A stretch of DNA of 64,000 bases from Mycobacteroides immunogenum (GTDB lineage Bacteria; Actinomycetota; Actinomycetes; Mycobacteriales; Mycobacteriaceae): NCBI RefSeq assembly GCF_001605725.1, contig NZ_CP011530.1, forward strand, positions 5,332,001-5,396,000, written 5' to 3'. Of this stretch, positions 1 to 11,851 are shown piece after piece. Below the pieces are notes generated by a model. That model was given only the letters and a program-made list of their open reading frames with translations. It was not told the DNA's origin and did not search any database. The stretch's first letter is position 1. Each line of letters begins with the position of its first letter. A program made the position numbers and the translations under genes.

Positions 1-3000
1 CCGAGACATCGAAGGCCAGGGAGTGACTGTGCGACCACACTCCCGGACGTGGCAGCCCGGCATCAAGAGACTCCAGCAGCTGAGTCACATTGAGATGGCT
101 GAGGGCAACGCCCTTGGGCACTCCGGTGGTACCTGAGGTATAGATCAGATAGGCAACGTCATCGGCAAGCGGCTCCGGCAGGGCGGTCGTCGGATCGGCG
201 ACCGCGGCGTTGACACTGATTTCATCGAGGTCAATGACTGCAAGTCCGCGCCCTTCCAGCCGGCCAGCCAGCTCAGCGGTGGTGACGGCGGCAATAGGAT
301 CCGCGTCGGCGAGGACAAAATCGAGGCGCGCGTCCGGCACCGCGGGATCGATCGGAAGGTATGCGGCGCCGGTCTTGAGAATGCCCAGTATCGCGACAAT
401 CGCCTCGGCTGAACGCTGGAACAACACGGCCACGCGCAGGCCCGGGCCGGCCCCGTGAGCCGCCAGTGAATGCGCCAGCCGGTCCGCTGCTGTATCCAAC
501 TCCTGGTACGTCCATGACCTCTCCCCACAGGTGACCGCCACCGCGTCAGGGGTACGTGCCACATTCTCGGCGAAAAGCCCGGTCACCGATACCGGCCGGG
601 GCGCGGGCCCCGTCACGGCCGCGTGGTTTCCCAGACCCGCCAGGTGCGACCGTTCATCGTCGCCGAGCAGCTCCAGCGAGGACAGCCGTGCCGCCGGGTC
701 TGCGGTCATCGCTGTCAGCACCCGCTCCAGCCGCGCGACCAGGGTCTGGATAGTGCGGGTATCGAATACATCTGTGCGGAATTCCACGGTTCCGCCGATT
801 CCCGCGGGCTCGCCAAGTTTCGTTCGGCGTTCTGCCAGCGAGAAGTTCACGTCCATACGGGCTGTGTGCGTGTCTACCGGCAGCTGGGCTACCCGCAGAT
901 CACCCATCTCGACCGCGGCAGCGGAATCATTGGCGTCACGCCCGGCGAAGTTCTGCCACGCCAGCGCCACCTGGACCAGGGGGTGATGTGCCAGGGAACG
1001 CGCCGGGTTCAGCCGCTCGACGAGCACCTCGAACGGCACGTCTTGGTTGTCGAAGGCCTCCAAACTGCGGATGCGTACCTGCGCCAAGACCTCGGAGATC
1101 GTGGGATCTCCAGACAGGTCGGCGCGCAATACCAGCGTGTTCACGAAGAACCCGACAAGTTCGTCAAGGGCCGGATCGCGACGGCCGGCGATCGGGAAGC
1201 CCACCGCAACATCAGAAGTCGCGCCCAGCCGGGAAAGCAGAATGAGTAACGCCGTTTGTACCACCATGAAGCTGGTCGCGTTGTTCTCGCCCGCCAGCCG
1301 GGCAACTCGCTGCTGCAGCGCGGCGGGCCAATTCACCGCGATCGTCGCCCCGCGCTGGTCGGCCGCCAGCGGATACGGACGATCGGCCGGCAGCGCGATG
1401 CGCTCTGGCATGCCCGCCAATACACCGTGCCAGTAGTCCAGCTGCCGCGCGATTCGGCTATCGACGTCCCCGAGGTCACCGAATTGCGCGCGCTGCCATA
1501 GCGCATAGTCCGCGTACTGCACCGGCAAGTCCACCCAGGAAGGTGCGGCACCCACGCACCGACTGGCATAGGCCACACCCAGATCGGCTATCAACGGGGT
1601 GATCGACCAGCCGTCGGCGGCGATGTGATGCACCACGGTGATCAGCGCATGCTCGGTATCGGATACCCGGAACAGCGCCGCTCTCAACGGTATCTCGGCG
1701 GACAAGTCGAACGTATGACGAGATACCGCTTCCATGGCATCGCGCAAATGCCCCACGGTCCAGTCGCCGGCGTCGACGACTTCCCAGCCCAGTTCAGCGC
1801 TGTCCGGGTCTACCACCACTTGCCGAGGGATTCCATCGGGAGCGGTGAAGAGGGTGCGCAGGCTTTCATGACGTGTCACCACATCGGCAAATGCCGCGGC
1901 CAGCGCGTCAATGTCCAGCGCTCCGTCGATCCGGAACGCAGCTGTCATGTTGTAAATGGCTGAGAGACCCTGTAATTGGTCCAGGAACCAGAGCCGCGAC
2001 TGAGCGAACGACAGCGGCACATCGGCGGGCCGCGCGGCGGCGACCAACGGTGCCAGCCGCTGGCCTTCCCCGCCGATACGAGTTGCCAGTTGAGCCACCG
2101 TCGGTGCGTCGAACAGCGAGCGCACCGCGATACCGGCGTTCAGCGCCGTATTGATCGCGGCGATCAAGCGCATGGCCGACAGCGAATCCCCACCGAGATC
2201 GAAGAAGGAGTCATCGACCCCCACCCGCTCGTGCCCGAGAACACGTGCGTAGATGTCAGCCAGGATCTGCTCGGCGGGACTACTCGGCGCCCGATACCGC
2301 TCCGTGTCGCCGTAATCCGGTGCGGGCAAGGCCCGCCGGTCGAGCTTGCCATTGACCGTAAGCGGTACGGCATCAATCGTCAGCACTGCGGCCGGCACCA
2401 TGTAGCTAGGCAATCGCTCCGCGAGCTGCGTGCGAACACAGCCGGGATCGGCTGTCCCGGTGACATATCCGACAAGGCGCACAACGCCGCGCTCGTCTGT
2501 GTGCGCGATCGCCACCGCCTGGGTCACTCCGTCGAGAGCGGCAAGCGCCGCCTGTACCTCACCGAGTTCGATCCGGTATCCACGGATCTTGACCTGCTCG
2601 TCGGCACGGCCCAGATAGTGCAACTGCCCGTCGGCACCCCACCGCACCCGGTCGCCGGTGCGGTACATGCGTGCCCCGGGCACACCGAAGGGGCATGCCA
2701 CAAATCGGCTTGCGGTCATCCCATTTCGGCGCCAGTAGCCCACGCCCACACCTCGACCAGCGATATAGAGTTCGCCGGCCACGCCCGGAGAGACCGGCCG
2801 CAGCCACGCGTCCAGCACGAACAGCGCCACTCCTGACACCGGCGCGCCGATCGGCACCGTGGAGCCGATGGCCAGCCGTGTGCTGATCGACGCGTACACG
2901 GTGGCCTCGGTAGGGCCGTAGGCGTTGATCATCACACGCCCGGGCGCCCACCGGTCTACCAGCTCGGGCGGGCAGGCCTCCCCCGCCACCACCAGTGCTG

Positions 3001-6000
3001 CCGACTCCAGCCCCTCGGGCGAGATCATGCCGGCCGCCGACGGGGTCTGACTCAGGACGCTGACATGTTGGGTGACAAGCAATTCATGGAACTCCTCGGG
3101 TGACGCAGCAACCGCCTCGGGTACCACCAGCAGGCGCCCGCCGTGCAGTAGTGCGCCGAAGATCTCCCACACCGAGACATCAAAACTATACGAATGCCAT
3201 TGTGCCCAAACCTCTCCGGGCCCGGATGGCACGTCCGTGTGCAGCGAGCCGAACAGCCCGGGAACGTTGCGATGCGCAACGGCGACACCCTTCGGAGTTC
3301 CGGTGGTGCCCGAGGTATAGATGATGTACGCGATGTCGTCAGGGGGCGGCCCTGCCAACGCGGTGCACGGCTGCGCGGAAACGGCGGGATCATTGATATC
3401 GATGATGCCGATATCGCATCCGTCCAGCCCGGAACGGTGGTCCGCGGTGGTGACCGCAAGGATCGGCGCGGCATCGGCAACCATGAACCCGATGCGGGCC
3501 GCCGGCAACGCGGGATCAATCGGCACGTAGGCCGCGCCGCTCTTCAGGACGGCGAGTATCGCCACGATCGCCTCTGTCGATCGGGAACAGAGGAGCGCCA
3601 CCGTCTCACCCGGACCGGCGCCCTGCCCGTTGAGTAGGTGCGCGAGCCGGTTCGCGGTCTCATCGAGTTCCCGATAAGTCATCGACCGGCCGTCGCATGT
3701 CACTGCCACCGCCTCGGGAGTACGCAGTGCTTGCTCACCAAACAGCGCCGGAATTGATTGCACCGCAGTCGATCTGTGTAAACTCTCGCGGTTGCTCCAG
3801 GTGTCCAGCTGCGCGCGGGTGGCCTCGTCAAGCAGATCGATCGACCACAGCGGACGATCCGGGCCGGTGGTCATGGCGGTCAGAATCCTGGTGAACCGGC
3901 CGAAAAGACCTTCGACAGTATCGAAGTCGAAAGCACCGGTGCTGTACTCGACGCGCAGGCTCAGTTCCCGGCCCGGTAGGACCTGCACCGCAAGCGGATA
4001 GTGGTTGGATTCACGGAAGTCGAACCCGGTGATGGTCAACCCGTCGATATCCCACTCCGCGGTGGCATCGATCGGGTAGTTCTCGAACACCATGAGGGTG
4101 TCGAACAGCCGTTCCTGGCCGGTGATCCGATGGATATCACTGAGCGCCAGATGCTGATGCTCCAACGTGTCATTGTGCGCACCCTGCAACTGACGCAACA
4201 ACTCTTCGGTAGTACTCGCCCCGGAAATCGTGGCCCGCACCGGCACCGTGTTGATCAGCAGACCCACCATCGACTCGGCACCAAGCACCTCAGCCGGACG
4301 ACCCGAAACCGTAGTACCGAACGCCACATCGTCCTGCCCACTCAACGAACTGAGCAGCAACGCCCACGCACCCTGCAACACCACATTGACCGTCGTCCGA
4401 CACGAACGCGCCAATTCGTGTAGCCCGGCGGTCATCTCTTCCGTCAGTCGGAAGGATTCGACGCCGCGGTGTCCTATTTCTTCTTGGCCGGACGGGGCCA
4501 CCAGCGTGGGCGTATCGAAACCTGCCATCGCCTCGCGCCACGCTGCTTGTGCCGCGCCGCGATCCCGTTCGGAAAGCCATGTGACAAAACTGCGATATCG
4601 CGGGGGTGCGGGTAGCCGCTGACCCGCAAGGCTCGTGAAGATCTCGCGCATCAGAATCGGCATCGACCAGCCATCGAGCACGATGTGATGGGCCGTCAGT
4701 ATGAATCGGTGCTGATCACCGGCGGTGCGAACGACAGCTGCCCGAATGGCGGGTTGATTGACGAGGTCGCACACGGCTGCGCGCTCGGCAGCGCTGATCT
4801 CCTGTATCTGCTTGTCGACATCACCGTGATGGGCGTCCAGCTCGACGTAACGCCAGGGCACGGCACGATCCACGGAAATCACCTGTATCGGCGGATCGAA
4901 CCGGTCGTGGAAGTGGGCGTTCAGCTGCGGATGCCGAGCGATGACCGACCGCACCGCGTCGCGAATCCGCGGCGGATCGAGCGGTCCGGCTATCGCAATG
5001 CTCAGTTGCATCGCATACACATCGTCAGATCCGTGTGTGGCACCGGCGTGGTACAGCAATCCCTGCTGCAGCGGGGTCAGCGGGAGCACATCCGTGAGGC
5101 GATACTGTCGGCCCAGCGCATCGATCTGTCCCTGAGTCAGCGCGGCAGGGGCGATATCCGACGGGGTCAATCCGCCTCCGCCGCTGCGCACATGCGCGCA
5201 GATCCCAGCCAGCGCGTCGAACCACAGCTGGTTCAATCGGCCGACTTGAGTGCGATCGAGTCCCGAGCGCGCCCACGTCCAGTCGGCGTTCAGGTGTACC
5301 TCGGCCTCGGTCTCCAGGGTGATGGCGTTGAGCTCCACGGTATGGCCCAACGGTGTGGGCACCATGCCGGCGACTCGCGTCAATGACGGATCCTCGGCAC
5401 AGATACTCCAGCCATCTCCCGTGTCCCGAGCGACACGGCCCAGGTAGTTGAATCCGATCGCCGGATCGGATTCAGGAAGATCCACCTCCGGATTCAGATA
5501 CCGCAAGAGACCATAGGTCAGACCATCGGGCATAGCCCGAAGCTGCTCCTTGGCATCCTTGATCACCGCCCCCAGCGCCACATCCCCGGCCACCACCTGC
5601 GTCCACCGCAGCCCACCAACAGCCAACGACACCGGATACTTCGTGGTGAACCAGCCCACCGTGCGCGACAGATCAACACCGCCATCGCCCACACCACCCA
5701 ACTCCGCCAACTCCTCCTGACGGCCATGACCCTCCACATCGATGGCGATGGGCTCTGCGGTATCGGAGAACTCCGCCACAGCCAGCGCCAGAGCGATCAG
5801 CAAAATATCTTGCAGCCCAGCATGAAACGCCGTGGGTACCTCACCGAGCAGCATGCGCGTGGTCTCGGCATCCAGCGACGCCGAGAGCCGGCCCGCGGTC
5901 TGGTAGGTATCGGCTTCGGGTCGTGCCGCCGGGAAGATCGCCGTGGTGGCCGATAGTTCCCGCCACCGGTCCGACTGCTCCACGATCTGTGTGTTCCGCG

Positions 6001-9000
6001 CAGAGCGGGTTAGCAGCTCCGACCATCGCCGGAACGATGTTCCCGCGGGCGGTAACACGATGGGTTGCCCGTTCGTCAGCTGCGCCCAGGCGATATTGAT
6101 GTCTTCCAACAGAATTCGCCAGGAGACGCCGTCCACCGCCAGGTGGTGGATGACCAGGACCAGTCGGCTCGTGGATACCTCCCACAGCGCGCGCAGCATC
6201 ACGCCCGCCGCAGGATCCAGCCGAGACCTCGCCGCTATCAGGGCCTCTTCCGTCAATACTCCGATCGATTCCAGGCACTCGGCGGCACCTAGCGACCCGG
6301 ATTCGGGAACAGTCAACGCCCAGCCACCGGCGCCATCGTCCTCGGCTCGCAACCGCAGCATGGCGTGCCTATCGAGCACGGCTTGCACTACGGCATTGAC
6401 TTCCGCCAGGGTGACACCAGCCGGAGCCTGCACGACCACCGTCTGGTTGTACTCGCCGATCGGCCCATCAATTTCCTTAAGCCACTGCATGATCGGGGTA
6501 GCAACGACCCGCCCCGTGCCCTCATCGAGCGGCTCATCGGCCGCGGTCGCGGACCCGACCACCGCAGCCAGCCGGGCGACCGTCTGCAGCACAAAGATGT
6601 CGCGGGGACGGCATACGAGGCCAGCCATTCGCACCGCCGAGGACACCTGCATCGCCAGGATGCTGTCTCCACCCAGTTCAAAGAACGCGTCGTCCACGCC
6701 GACCCGTTCGAGGCCAAGAACTTGGGCGTAGATACCGGCCAAGACCTCTTCAACCGCTGTCGCCGGGCCGCGGTATTGCTCGACGGCCCGATACTCCGGC
6801 ACAGGCAGGGACTTCTTGTCGAGCTTGCCGTTAACCGTCAGCGGCAGGCTCTCCAACACCACGATGGCGGCGGGCACCATGTACGACGGCAGCTGAACCC
6901 CAAGGGCCGCACGCAGCTCCACCGGGTCAGCGCTGCCGGTGATGTAGCCCACCAACCGCTTGTCGCCGGCGCGGTCTTCGCGTGCGATCACCGCGGCCTG
7001 CTCGACTCCGCCGAGAGCCGCCAATGCTGATTGCACTTCGCCGAGCTCGATCCGATATCCGCGGATCTTGACCTGCTCGTCGGCACGGCCCAGATAGCGC
7101 AGCTGCCCGTCCTCACCCCAGGCCGCGAGGTCCCCGGTGCGATACATCCTGGTGCCTCGCCCGCCGAATGGGCAGGCGACAAATCGACTCGCCGTCAACG
7201 ACTTCCGGCGAAGGTAGCCATAACCCAGGCCCGCGCCCGCCACATACAGCTCGCCGAGTGCGCCAACCGGCACCGGGCGCAGCCAGTCATCGAGCACGAA
7301 GAATGCCAAATCGGTCAGCGGCACCCCGATTGGGCTTTCCGCGCGGCCCATGTCCGCGATCGTGATGTCACGGAACGAGGCGTGCACCGTCGTCTCAGTG
7401 ATCCCATACATGTTGACAAGCCGGGGCGCCCCCGGATGGTCCGTCAACCAGGCCCCGAGGCGCTGCGGCTCCAGCGCCTCACCGCCGAACACCACCACCT
7501 CGAGGCCGAGCTGCCGTGGTTCCGGCAGCGCCGCATCCAGCGCCTGCAGTGCGTAAAACGCCGACGGCGTCTGACTCAGGACACTGACACGTTCACGCAC
7601 CAGCAGCGCATGAAGATCTTCCGGCGACCTCGTCGCCGCCTCGGGAACCACCAGCAGCCGGCCGCCGTGCAGCAGTGCTCCGAAGATCTCCCACACCGAG
7701 AAATCAAAGGCCAGCGAGTGGCACTGTGACCACACTTGCCCCGGCGAAAACTCCAGATCAGCATCGATTGCCGCCAGCAAGCGGGTCACGTTGTGATGCG
7801 GGATAGCAACACCTTTCGGCGTGCCGGTGGTGCCAGATGTGTAGATCACGTATGCGAGATCGTCGGGTGCCGGCATGGTGGGTAATGCCGAACCAGGGTG
7901 GCCATGTACCGCCCGGTCATCGATATCGATGACCGGGAGACCGTAATCAGCCAATCTGCCCGCCAACACCGCAGTGCTCACCGCGACCACCGGCTCAGCA
8001 TCGGACAACACAAACCCCAACCGCGCATCCGGCACCGACGGATCAATCGGCACATACGCCGCACCCGTCTTCAACACCGCCAGAATCGCCACCACGGCCT
8101 CAACCGAACGCGAGAACAACAACGCAACCCGACGCCCCGGACCCGCACCATGCCCAACAAGCACATGCGCCAACCTGTTCGACGCCTCATCAAGCCCACG
8201 ATAGGTAACCGCACGCCCACCACAACTGACCGCAACAGCCCCCGGATCACGAACCACCCACCGCCCGAACAACTCCGGAATCGACTGCGATCGGGGCACC
8301 GGGCATATCAGGGCTTCCCGGTTACTCCAGATGTCCAGCTGCGGAGACCTGGCCTCATCACGGACATCGATGGCTGAGAGGAGGGTCCTCGGGTCAGCGG
8401 TCATCGCCGACAACACCTGCTCGAACCTGTCCGCGAGCGCACGCGCATCGCAGCCGGCGAACAGTGTCCCCACGCCTGAGGTACTGAGGAAAAGCTCTTC
8501 GTCGTTCTTGATGAAAACCAGCCCGAACTGGTCCACGAGGCCCGTGTGGGTTACCGTCCCCGATCCCGCGGCGCCGGCGAAGTCGGCCAAGCGCGTGGTG
8601 GGGATGAAGTTGATGGCGGCATGGTCCGACGCATGCCTGCCCCGCCGCAATCCGGTCTTGCTCTCAAGCGCCCGCAGCGGAAAACGCTGATGCCGCAGGG
8701 CTTCTTGGATCCTGTCAGCAACCTGTTCACACAGGCCGGTCACGGTGCCCGCCGGCGATATTGTCAATCGCAGTGGCACCACCCCGGAGCTCATGCCGGG
8801 CACCAGCATCGCCTCTGGCCGCACTCGCCGACTCACCGGGAAGTCGAGCACTACCTCGGCACCGCCGACCTCACCATGCACCAGCAGGGCGCACGCCGCG
8901 GTGATCACCGCGGCGCGCCGCACCCCCAGCACATGCGCCAGCTCACGGGTTTTGGCTACCACCTCGGGATCCAGTTGGATTGGCGCAGACGGCTCGTATT

Positions 9001-9661
9001 CGTTCCGGAGGCCGGAAATAGCAGGTACAACCCCATACCGAGGTTCACTGTCGAGCGGACCGCAGTCGGCCCAGTAGGCCTCATCGTCCAGATAGTCCTC
9101 GGACGACTCGTAATTCGACTCGCAATCCACAAGGCTCTTCAGTGAGCCGAAGATGGGCGGAGGGATCGGCTCACCTGTAGCGATCGCCGAGTAGACGGCC
9201 GCGATTCGATGACACAGCAGTCCCATGCCGATTCCGTCTGTCGCGATGTGATGGCAACACACGAAGAAATAGAAGTCGTCGGATCGCACCCGCATGAGGG
9301 CGAACCGAAACAACGGCCCGTCCAGGGGCATCGGCGCGCGCTGGATCGATCCCGCAACTCGATAGGCATCACCCATGGGGTCCGTGGACCCACTCAGGTC
9401 ATGATGGGCTAGCGCAACATCCGGGTAGTCGACGACCGTCTGCAAAACCTGACCATCGATTTCAGAAAAGACGGCCCTGAGCGGTTCGGCTTCTTGCACC
9501 ACCTGACGCACGGCCCGCTCGAGCAGCTCGTGCTCGATGACGCCCTCGATGCGGCCGAGCATGCCCAAATGCCACTTGGCGCCGGAACCGCCGGACTCCT
9601 CGGCAAGCCAAATATCCAGTTGGCCCCGCGTAAGCGGGAGCGCCTCATGTTCACATCCCAT
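1..9661 (-). CDS. Multimodular non-ribosomal peptide synthetase, partial (C-terminal part beyond left edge)
   Basis: One reading frame stays open from an ATG at 9661, 17 nt after the MbtH stop, to base 1. I checked the frame at five motifs. Order from the N-terminus: C1 (9661 to about 8330, HHIATDG), A1 (about 8290-6840), T1 ([10 protein letters not shown] near 6680), E1 (about 6600-5250; [13 protein letters not shown] near 6130, plus an [11 protein letters not shown] motif), C2 (about 5200-3780, HHIVLDGWS), A2 (about 3750-2330), T2 ([11 protein letters not shown] near 2190), C3 (about 2100-750, HHIAADGWS), and the start of A3 ([11 protein letters not shown] near 140). My manual ten-residue codes are DFWSVGMVHK for A1, close to the threonine code, and DVWSVAAVYK for A2, closest to phenylalanine codes. 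E1 predicts a D-configured first residue. C1 at the N-terminus suggests N-acylation, so the product is probably a lipopeptide. Later modules are unseen. Confidence 0.95.
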   Translation of the reverse strand, partial: MGCEHEALPLTRGQLDIWLAEESGGSGAKWHLGMLGRIEGVIEHELLERAVRQVVQEAEPLRAVFSEIDGQVLQTVVDYPDVALAHHDLSGSTDPMGDAYRVAGSIQRAPMPLDGPLFRFALMRVRSDDFYFFVCCHHIATDGIGMGLLCHRIAAVYSAIATGEPIPPPIFGSLKSLVDCESNYESSEDYLDDEAYWADCGPLDSEPRYGVVPAISGLRNEYEPSAPIQLDPEVVAKTRELAHVLGVRRAAVITAACALLVHGEVGGAEVVLDFPVSRRVRPEAMLVPGMSSGVVPLRLTISPAGTVTGLCEQVADRIQEALRHQRFPLRALESKTGLRRGRHASDHAAINFIPTTRLADFAGAAGSGTVTHTGLVDQFGLVFIKNDEELFLSTSGVGTLFAGCDARALADRFEQVLSAMTADPRTLLSAIDVRDEARSPQLDIWSNREALICPVPRSQSIPELFGRWVVRDPGAVAVSCGGRAVTYRGLDEASNRLAHVLVGHGAGPGRRVALLFSRSVEAVVAILAVLKTGAAYVPIDPSVPDARLGFVLSDAEPVVAVSTAVLAGRLADYGLPVIDIDDRAVHGHPGSALPTMPAPDDLAYVIYTSGTTGTPKGVAIPHHNVTRLLAAIDADLEFSPGQVWSQCHSLAFDFSVWEIFGALLHGGRLLVVPEAATRSPEDLHALLVRERVSVLSQTPSAFYALQALDAALPEPRQLGLEVVVFGGEALEPQRLGAWLTDHPGAPRLVNMYGITETTVHASFRDITIADMGRAESPIGVPLTDLAFFVLDDWLRPVPVGALGELYVAGAGLGYGYLRRKSLTASRFVACPFGGRGTRMYRTGDLAAWGEDGQLRYLGRADEQVKIRGYRIELGEVQSALAALGGVEQAAVIAREDRAGDKRLVGYITGSADPVELRAALGVQLPSYMVPAAIVVLESLPLTVNGKLDKKSLPVPEYRAVEQYRGPATAVEEVLAGIYAQVLGLERVGVDDAFFELGGDSILAMQVSSAVRMAGLVCRPRDIFVLQTVARLAAVVGSATAADEPLDEGTGRVVATPIMQWLKEIDGPIGEYNQTVVVQAPAGVTLAEVNAVVQAVLDRHAMLRLRAEDDGAGGWALTVPESGSLGAAECLESIGVLTEEALIAARSRLDPAAGVMLRALWEVSTSRLVLVIHHLAVDGVSWRILLEDINIAWAQLTNGQPIVLPPAGTSFRRWSELLTRSARNTQIVEQSDRWRELSATTAIFPAARPEADTYQTAGRLSASLDAETTRMLLGEVPTAFHAGLQDILLIALALAVAEFSDTAEPIAIDVEGHGRQEELAELGGVGDGGVDLSRTVGWFTTKYPVSLAVGGLRWTQVVAGDVALGAVIKDAKEQLRAMPDGLTYGLLRYLNPEVDLPESDPAIGFNYLGRVARDTGDGWSICAEDPSLTRVAGMVPTPLGHTVELNAITLETEAEVHLNADWTWARSGLDRTQVGRLNQLWFDALAGICAHVRSGGGGLTPSDIAPAALTQGQIDALGRQYRLTDVLPLTPLQQGLLYHAGATHGSDDVYAMQLSIAIAGPLDPPRIRDAVRSVIARHPQLNAHFHDRFDPPIQVISVDRAVPWRYVELDAHHGDVDKQIQEISAAERAAVCDLVNQPAIRAAVVRTAGDQHRFILTAHHIVLDGWSMPILMREIFTSLAGQRLPAPPRYRSFVTWLSERDRGAAQAAWREAMAGFDTPTLVAPSGQEEIGHRGVESFRLTEEMTAGLHELARSCRTTVNVVLQGAWALLLSSLSGQDDVAFGTTVSGRPAEVLGAESMVGLLINTVPVRATISGASTTEELLRQLQGAHNDTLEHQHLALSDIHRITGQERLFDTLMVFENYPIDATAEWDIDGLTITGFDFRESNHYPLAVQVLPGRELSLRVEYSTGAFDFDTVEGLFGRFTRILTAMTTGPDRPLWSIDLLDEATRAQLDTWSNRESLHRSTAVQSIPALFGEQALRTPEAVAVTCDGRSMTYRELDETANRLAHLLNGQGAGPGETVALLCSRSTEAIVAILAVLKSGAAYVPIDPALPAARIGFMVADAAPILAVTTADHRSGLDGCDIGIIDINDPAVSAQPCTALAGPPPDDIAYIIYTSGTTGTPKGVAVAHRNVPGLFGSLHTDVPSGPGEVWAQWHSYSFDVSVWEIFGALLHGGRLLVVPEAVAASPEEFHELLVTQHVSVLSQTPSAAGMISPEGLESAALVVAGEACPPELVDRWAPGRVMINAYGPTEATVYASISTRLAIGSTVPIGAPVSGVALFVLDAWLRPVSPGVAGELYIAGRGVGVGYWRRNGMTASRFVACPFGVPGARMYRTGDRVRWGADGQLHYLGRADEQVKIRGYRIELGEVQAALAALDGVTQAVAIAHTDERGVVRLVGYVTGTADPGCVRTQLAERLPSYMVPAAVLTIDAVPLTVNGKLDRRALPAPDYGDTERYRAPSSPAEQILADIYARVLGHERVGVDDSFFDLGGDSLSAMRLIAAINTALNAGIAVRSLFDAPTVAQLATRIGGEGQRLAPLVAAARPADVPLSFAQSRLWFLDQLQGLSAIYNMTAAFRIDGALDIDALAAAFADVVTRHESLRTLFTAPDGIPRQVVVDPDSAELGWEVVDAGDWTVGHLRDAMEAVSRHTFDLSAEIPLRAALFRVSDTEHALITVVHHIAADGWSITPLIADLGVAYASRCVGAAPSWVDLPVQYADYALWQRAQFGDLGDVDSRIARQLDYWHGVLAGMPERIALPADRPYPLAADQRGATIAVNWPAALQQRVARLAGENNATSFMVVQTALLILLSRLGATSDVAVGFPIAGRRDPALDELVGFFVNTLVLRADLSGDPTISEVLAQVRIRSLEAFDNQDVPFEVLVERLNPARSLAHHPLVQVALAWQNFAGRDANDSAAAVEMGDLRVAQLPVDTHTARMDVNFSLAERRTKLGEPAGIGGTVEFRTDVFDTRTIQTLVARLERVLTAMTADPAARLSSLELLGDDERSHLAGLGNHAAVTGPAPRPVSVTGLFAENVARTPDAVAVTCGERSWTYQELDTAADRLAHSLAAHGAGPGLRVAVLFQRSAEAIVAILGILKTGAAYLPIDPAVPDARLDFVLADADPIAAVTTAELAGRLEGRGLAVIDLDEISVNAAVADPTTALPEPLADDVAYLIYTSGTTGVPKGVALSHLNVTQLLESLDAGLPRPGVWSHSHSLAFDVS

Positions 9662-9678
9662 TGATCTCGACCCGCCGC

Positions 9679-9909
9679 CTATTGATCAACAGTCCGACCC
9701 TGTGCCACCCTCTCGCGCAGACTTTTTGGCCGAATATCGGGCCATTGCCGCTCAATGTTGTCCAGACACGCGGCGCGGTCAGCCGCGCCGAAGACGACTC
9801 GCCAGCCAGCCGGCACGTCGACGAACGCCGGCCACAAACTGTGCTGCTCCTCATCGTTGGTCAAAACGAAAAAGCTGCCATTGTCGTCGTCAAATGGATT
9901 GATGCTCAA
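9679..9909 (-). CDS. MbtH-family NRPS accessory protein
   Basis: MbtH proteins bind adenylation domains and are often needed for their folding or activity. This 76-aa protein begins [10 protein letters not shown] and carries SLWPAF and DIRPKSLRE, all family signatures. I chose a TTG start at 9909 because it gives the usual family N-terminus and has GGGAGA a few bases upstream; an ATG at 9927 and a GTG at 9978 would add residues the family does not have. It is the first gene of the NRPS operon, with 17 nt separating it from the synthetase, so it should chaperone that enzyme. It could also serve other NRPSs in the cell. Confidence 0.93.
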   Translation of the reverse strand: MSINPFDDDNGSFFVLTNDEEQHSLWPAFVDVPAGWRVVFGAADRAACLDNIERQWPDIRPKSLRERVAQGRTVDQ

Positions 9910-10447
9910 CAGTTCTCCCGAAACCATCCACCCGAGATAAGTGGAACCTGTTCTAGAACCTAACCGAGAAGAGGTCACCGGTGCACGTTTTTAGAGAAAT
10001 CGCCAATACTTGCTACTGGCCAGTTGGAAATGCTCGGCGCCGGTTTCGATTGCCCGCCACAACCGTCCCACCAGGCCTAAATTGGCTGCTAGTCGTGACC
10101 AAACCGGGCGTGAACAGCTGGCCGCCACGGTGACGACACAGACAACCACCGTTGTCTCACAGTTTGCTACAAGCTTCGCGGCACGCATTCACGGAAGCCC
10201 GACAAGGTATTGGGCGTGACCAGATTCTTTGGGCGGCAAGGGCGTCCATTCTCGGGCCCGGAGCCCTCCACGTGACATGCCCAACCATCGAAAGTGCCCG
10301 CACGGCGAGCCGAACACTCGTACGGTTGAAAGGCGCCGTCGTGGCCCGGACCGAGTCATCGTCCAAGACAGGCAAACTCACGCCAGTCACAGTCAGGGCC
10401 ATCGGTAAGTGAGCTGGAATACCGTCTAGTGCTTAGGATCACGCATA
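9910..10447. promoter_or_regulatory. Divergent intergenic region between mbtH-NRPS and P450
   Basis: About 540 bases separate the two divergent units and presumably hold both promoters. A perfect 10-bp palindrome, GTTCTAGAAC, lies at 9950-9959, about 40 nt upstream of the MbtH start; it is a candidate regulator site. The region has overlapping open frames on both strands (10152-10412 plus, 10157-10402 minus). They have no recognisable protein family and no clear ribosome binding site, so I do not call them genes. Confidence 0.45.
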
Positions 10448-11851
10448 GTGAGCAAAATTGCGAAAACAGCATTGCCACCCGGGCCTCCGCTGCCTCTGGC
10501 AGTCCAGTCCATATTGATGGCGAGCTACGGCCTTCGCTTCCTGGCCGGCTGTCAGCGCCGCTACGGAAACATGTTCACATTGCGTATTCCGTTGTCGGGC
10601 AAGGTGGTATACCTTGCCGACCCCGCCGACATCAAAACTGTGTACGCGGGCGATCCGCACGTTTTCCATTCCGGTGAAGCTCATTGGTTCTTCCGCGGTC
10701 TGCTCGGCGACAGCTCGTTGTTCGTCCTTGACGAGGACGAACACCACGATCAGCGCCGTCTGCTGATGCCCGCGTTCCACCGAGATGCCGTCGCCCGTCA
10801 GACCGCCCAGATGGCCGACATCGCCGCCGCAAACATAGCCGAATGGCCGGTCGGCGAGAGTTTTCCCGTTGCTCCCCGCACAACCGATATCACCCTTGAG
10901 GTGATCCTGCGAACTGTCATCGGCGCATCCGATCCCGCCCGGCTGGCTGCGCTGCGTAAGGTCGTGCCGCGTCTGCTGTACATGAAGCCGTGGGAGACCC
11001 CGGCAATCACCAATCCGAACCTGCGGCGCTACTGGCCATGGCGAGGAGTCGGTCGACGGATGGCGGAGACCGACGCCTTGCTTTACGCCGAGATTGCCGA
11101 ACGCCGCGCCGATCCAAACCTGGCAGAACGCACCGATGTGCTCGCCATGCTGGTCCGTGCCACCGACGACAACGGCCGCACCATGTCAGATCAAGAACTA
11201 CGTGACCACCTCTTGACGTCTATCGCCGCGGGACACGAGACCACCGCAACGGCGCTGTCCTGGGTATTGGAACGACTGACCCGCCATCCGGCCGCGCTCG
11301 CCAAGGCCGCAGAAGCCGCCGATGCCAGCGCAGAGGGAGATCCCGCCGGTGACGAATACCTCGATGCCGTGGTGAAAGAGACCCTACGGATCCGCCCGGT
11401 CATCTTCAGCTCGGGCAGGGTCCTCAAGGAATCCGTAGCGGTGGGCGGCTATCAACTGCCCGCGGGCATCATGGTGGACCCCGCAATCGGCCTTGTACAC
11501 GCCAGCTCCGCGGTTTATCCCGACCCGGAACGGTTCGACCCGGAGCGGATGGTCGGTACGACGTTGAGCCCCACAACCTGGCTGCCGTTTGGCGGCGGCA
11601 ACCGCCGTTGCCTCGGTGCCACCTTCGCCATGGTCGAGATACGTGTTGTGCTGCGCGAAATTCTGCGACGCGTGGAATTGGGCACCACCACCGCGCCGGA
11701 TGAAAAGCAGCAGGCCAAACACGTCACCTTCGTGCCACATCGCGGAGGTGCTATCAGGGTTCGAGCGATCAAGACCTGCGGACCCGCGGTGGCCCCGACG
11801 TGCCCCGCAGGCTCCCACGGATCTGGTCAGTCGCGGGAGCCACAGCGGTAG
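10448..11851 (+). CDS. Cytochrome P450
   Basis: Haem monooxygenase of 467 aa. Visible signatures are the N-terminal PPGPPLPL proline-rich segment, the I-helix AGHETTAT, the K-helix ExxR within KETLRIRP, and the haem loop FGGGNRRCLG with cysteine near residue 388. The style resembles the mycobacterial CYP135/CYP138 type, which I judge by eye only. The GTG at 10448 is the start used; an internal ATG at 10517 is possible but would remove the proline-rich segment. The gene is divergent from mbtH-NRPS, and its 3' end overlaps the convergent glycosyltransferase gene by 25 bp. By context it may hydroxylate the lipopeptide, either an acyl chain or a side chain. Its substrate cannot be read from sequence. 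Confidence 0.93.
   Translation: MSKIAKTALPPGPPLPLAVQSILMASYGLRFLAGCQRRYGNMFTLRIPLSGKVVYLADPADIKTVYAGDPHVFHSGEAHWFFRGLLGDSSLFVLDEDEHHDQRRLLMPAFHRDAVARQTAQMADIAAANIAEWPVGESFPVAPRTTDITLEVILRTVIGASDPARLAALRKVVPRLLYMKPWETPAITNPNLRRYWPWRGVGRRMAETDALLYAEIAERRADPNLAERTDVLAMLVRATDDNGRTMSDQELRDHLLTSIAAGHETTATALSWVLERLTRHPAALAKAAEAADASAEGDPAGDEYLDAVVKETLRIRPVIFSSGRVLKESVAVGGYQLPAGIMVDPAIGLVHASSAVYPDPERFDPERMVGTTLSPTTWLPFGGGNRRCLGATFAMVEIRVVLREILRRVELGTTTAPDEKQQAKHVTFVPHRGGAIRVRAIKTCGPAVAPTCPAGSHGSGQSREPQR

Noticed and set aside
10152..10412. 86-codon frame in the mbtH-P450 gap, with an opposite-strand frame at 10157-10402
   Set aside because: No ribosome binding site, no family, and both strands are open, as expected by chance at high GC.
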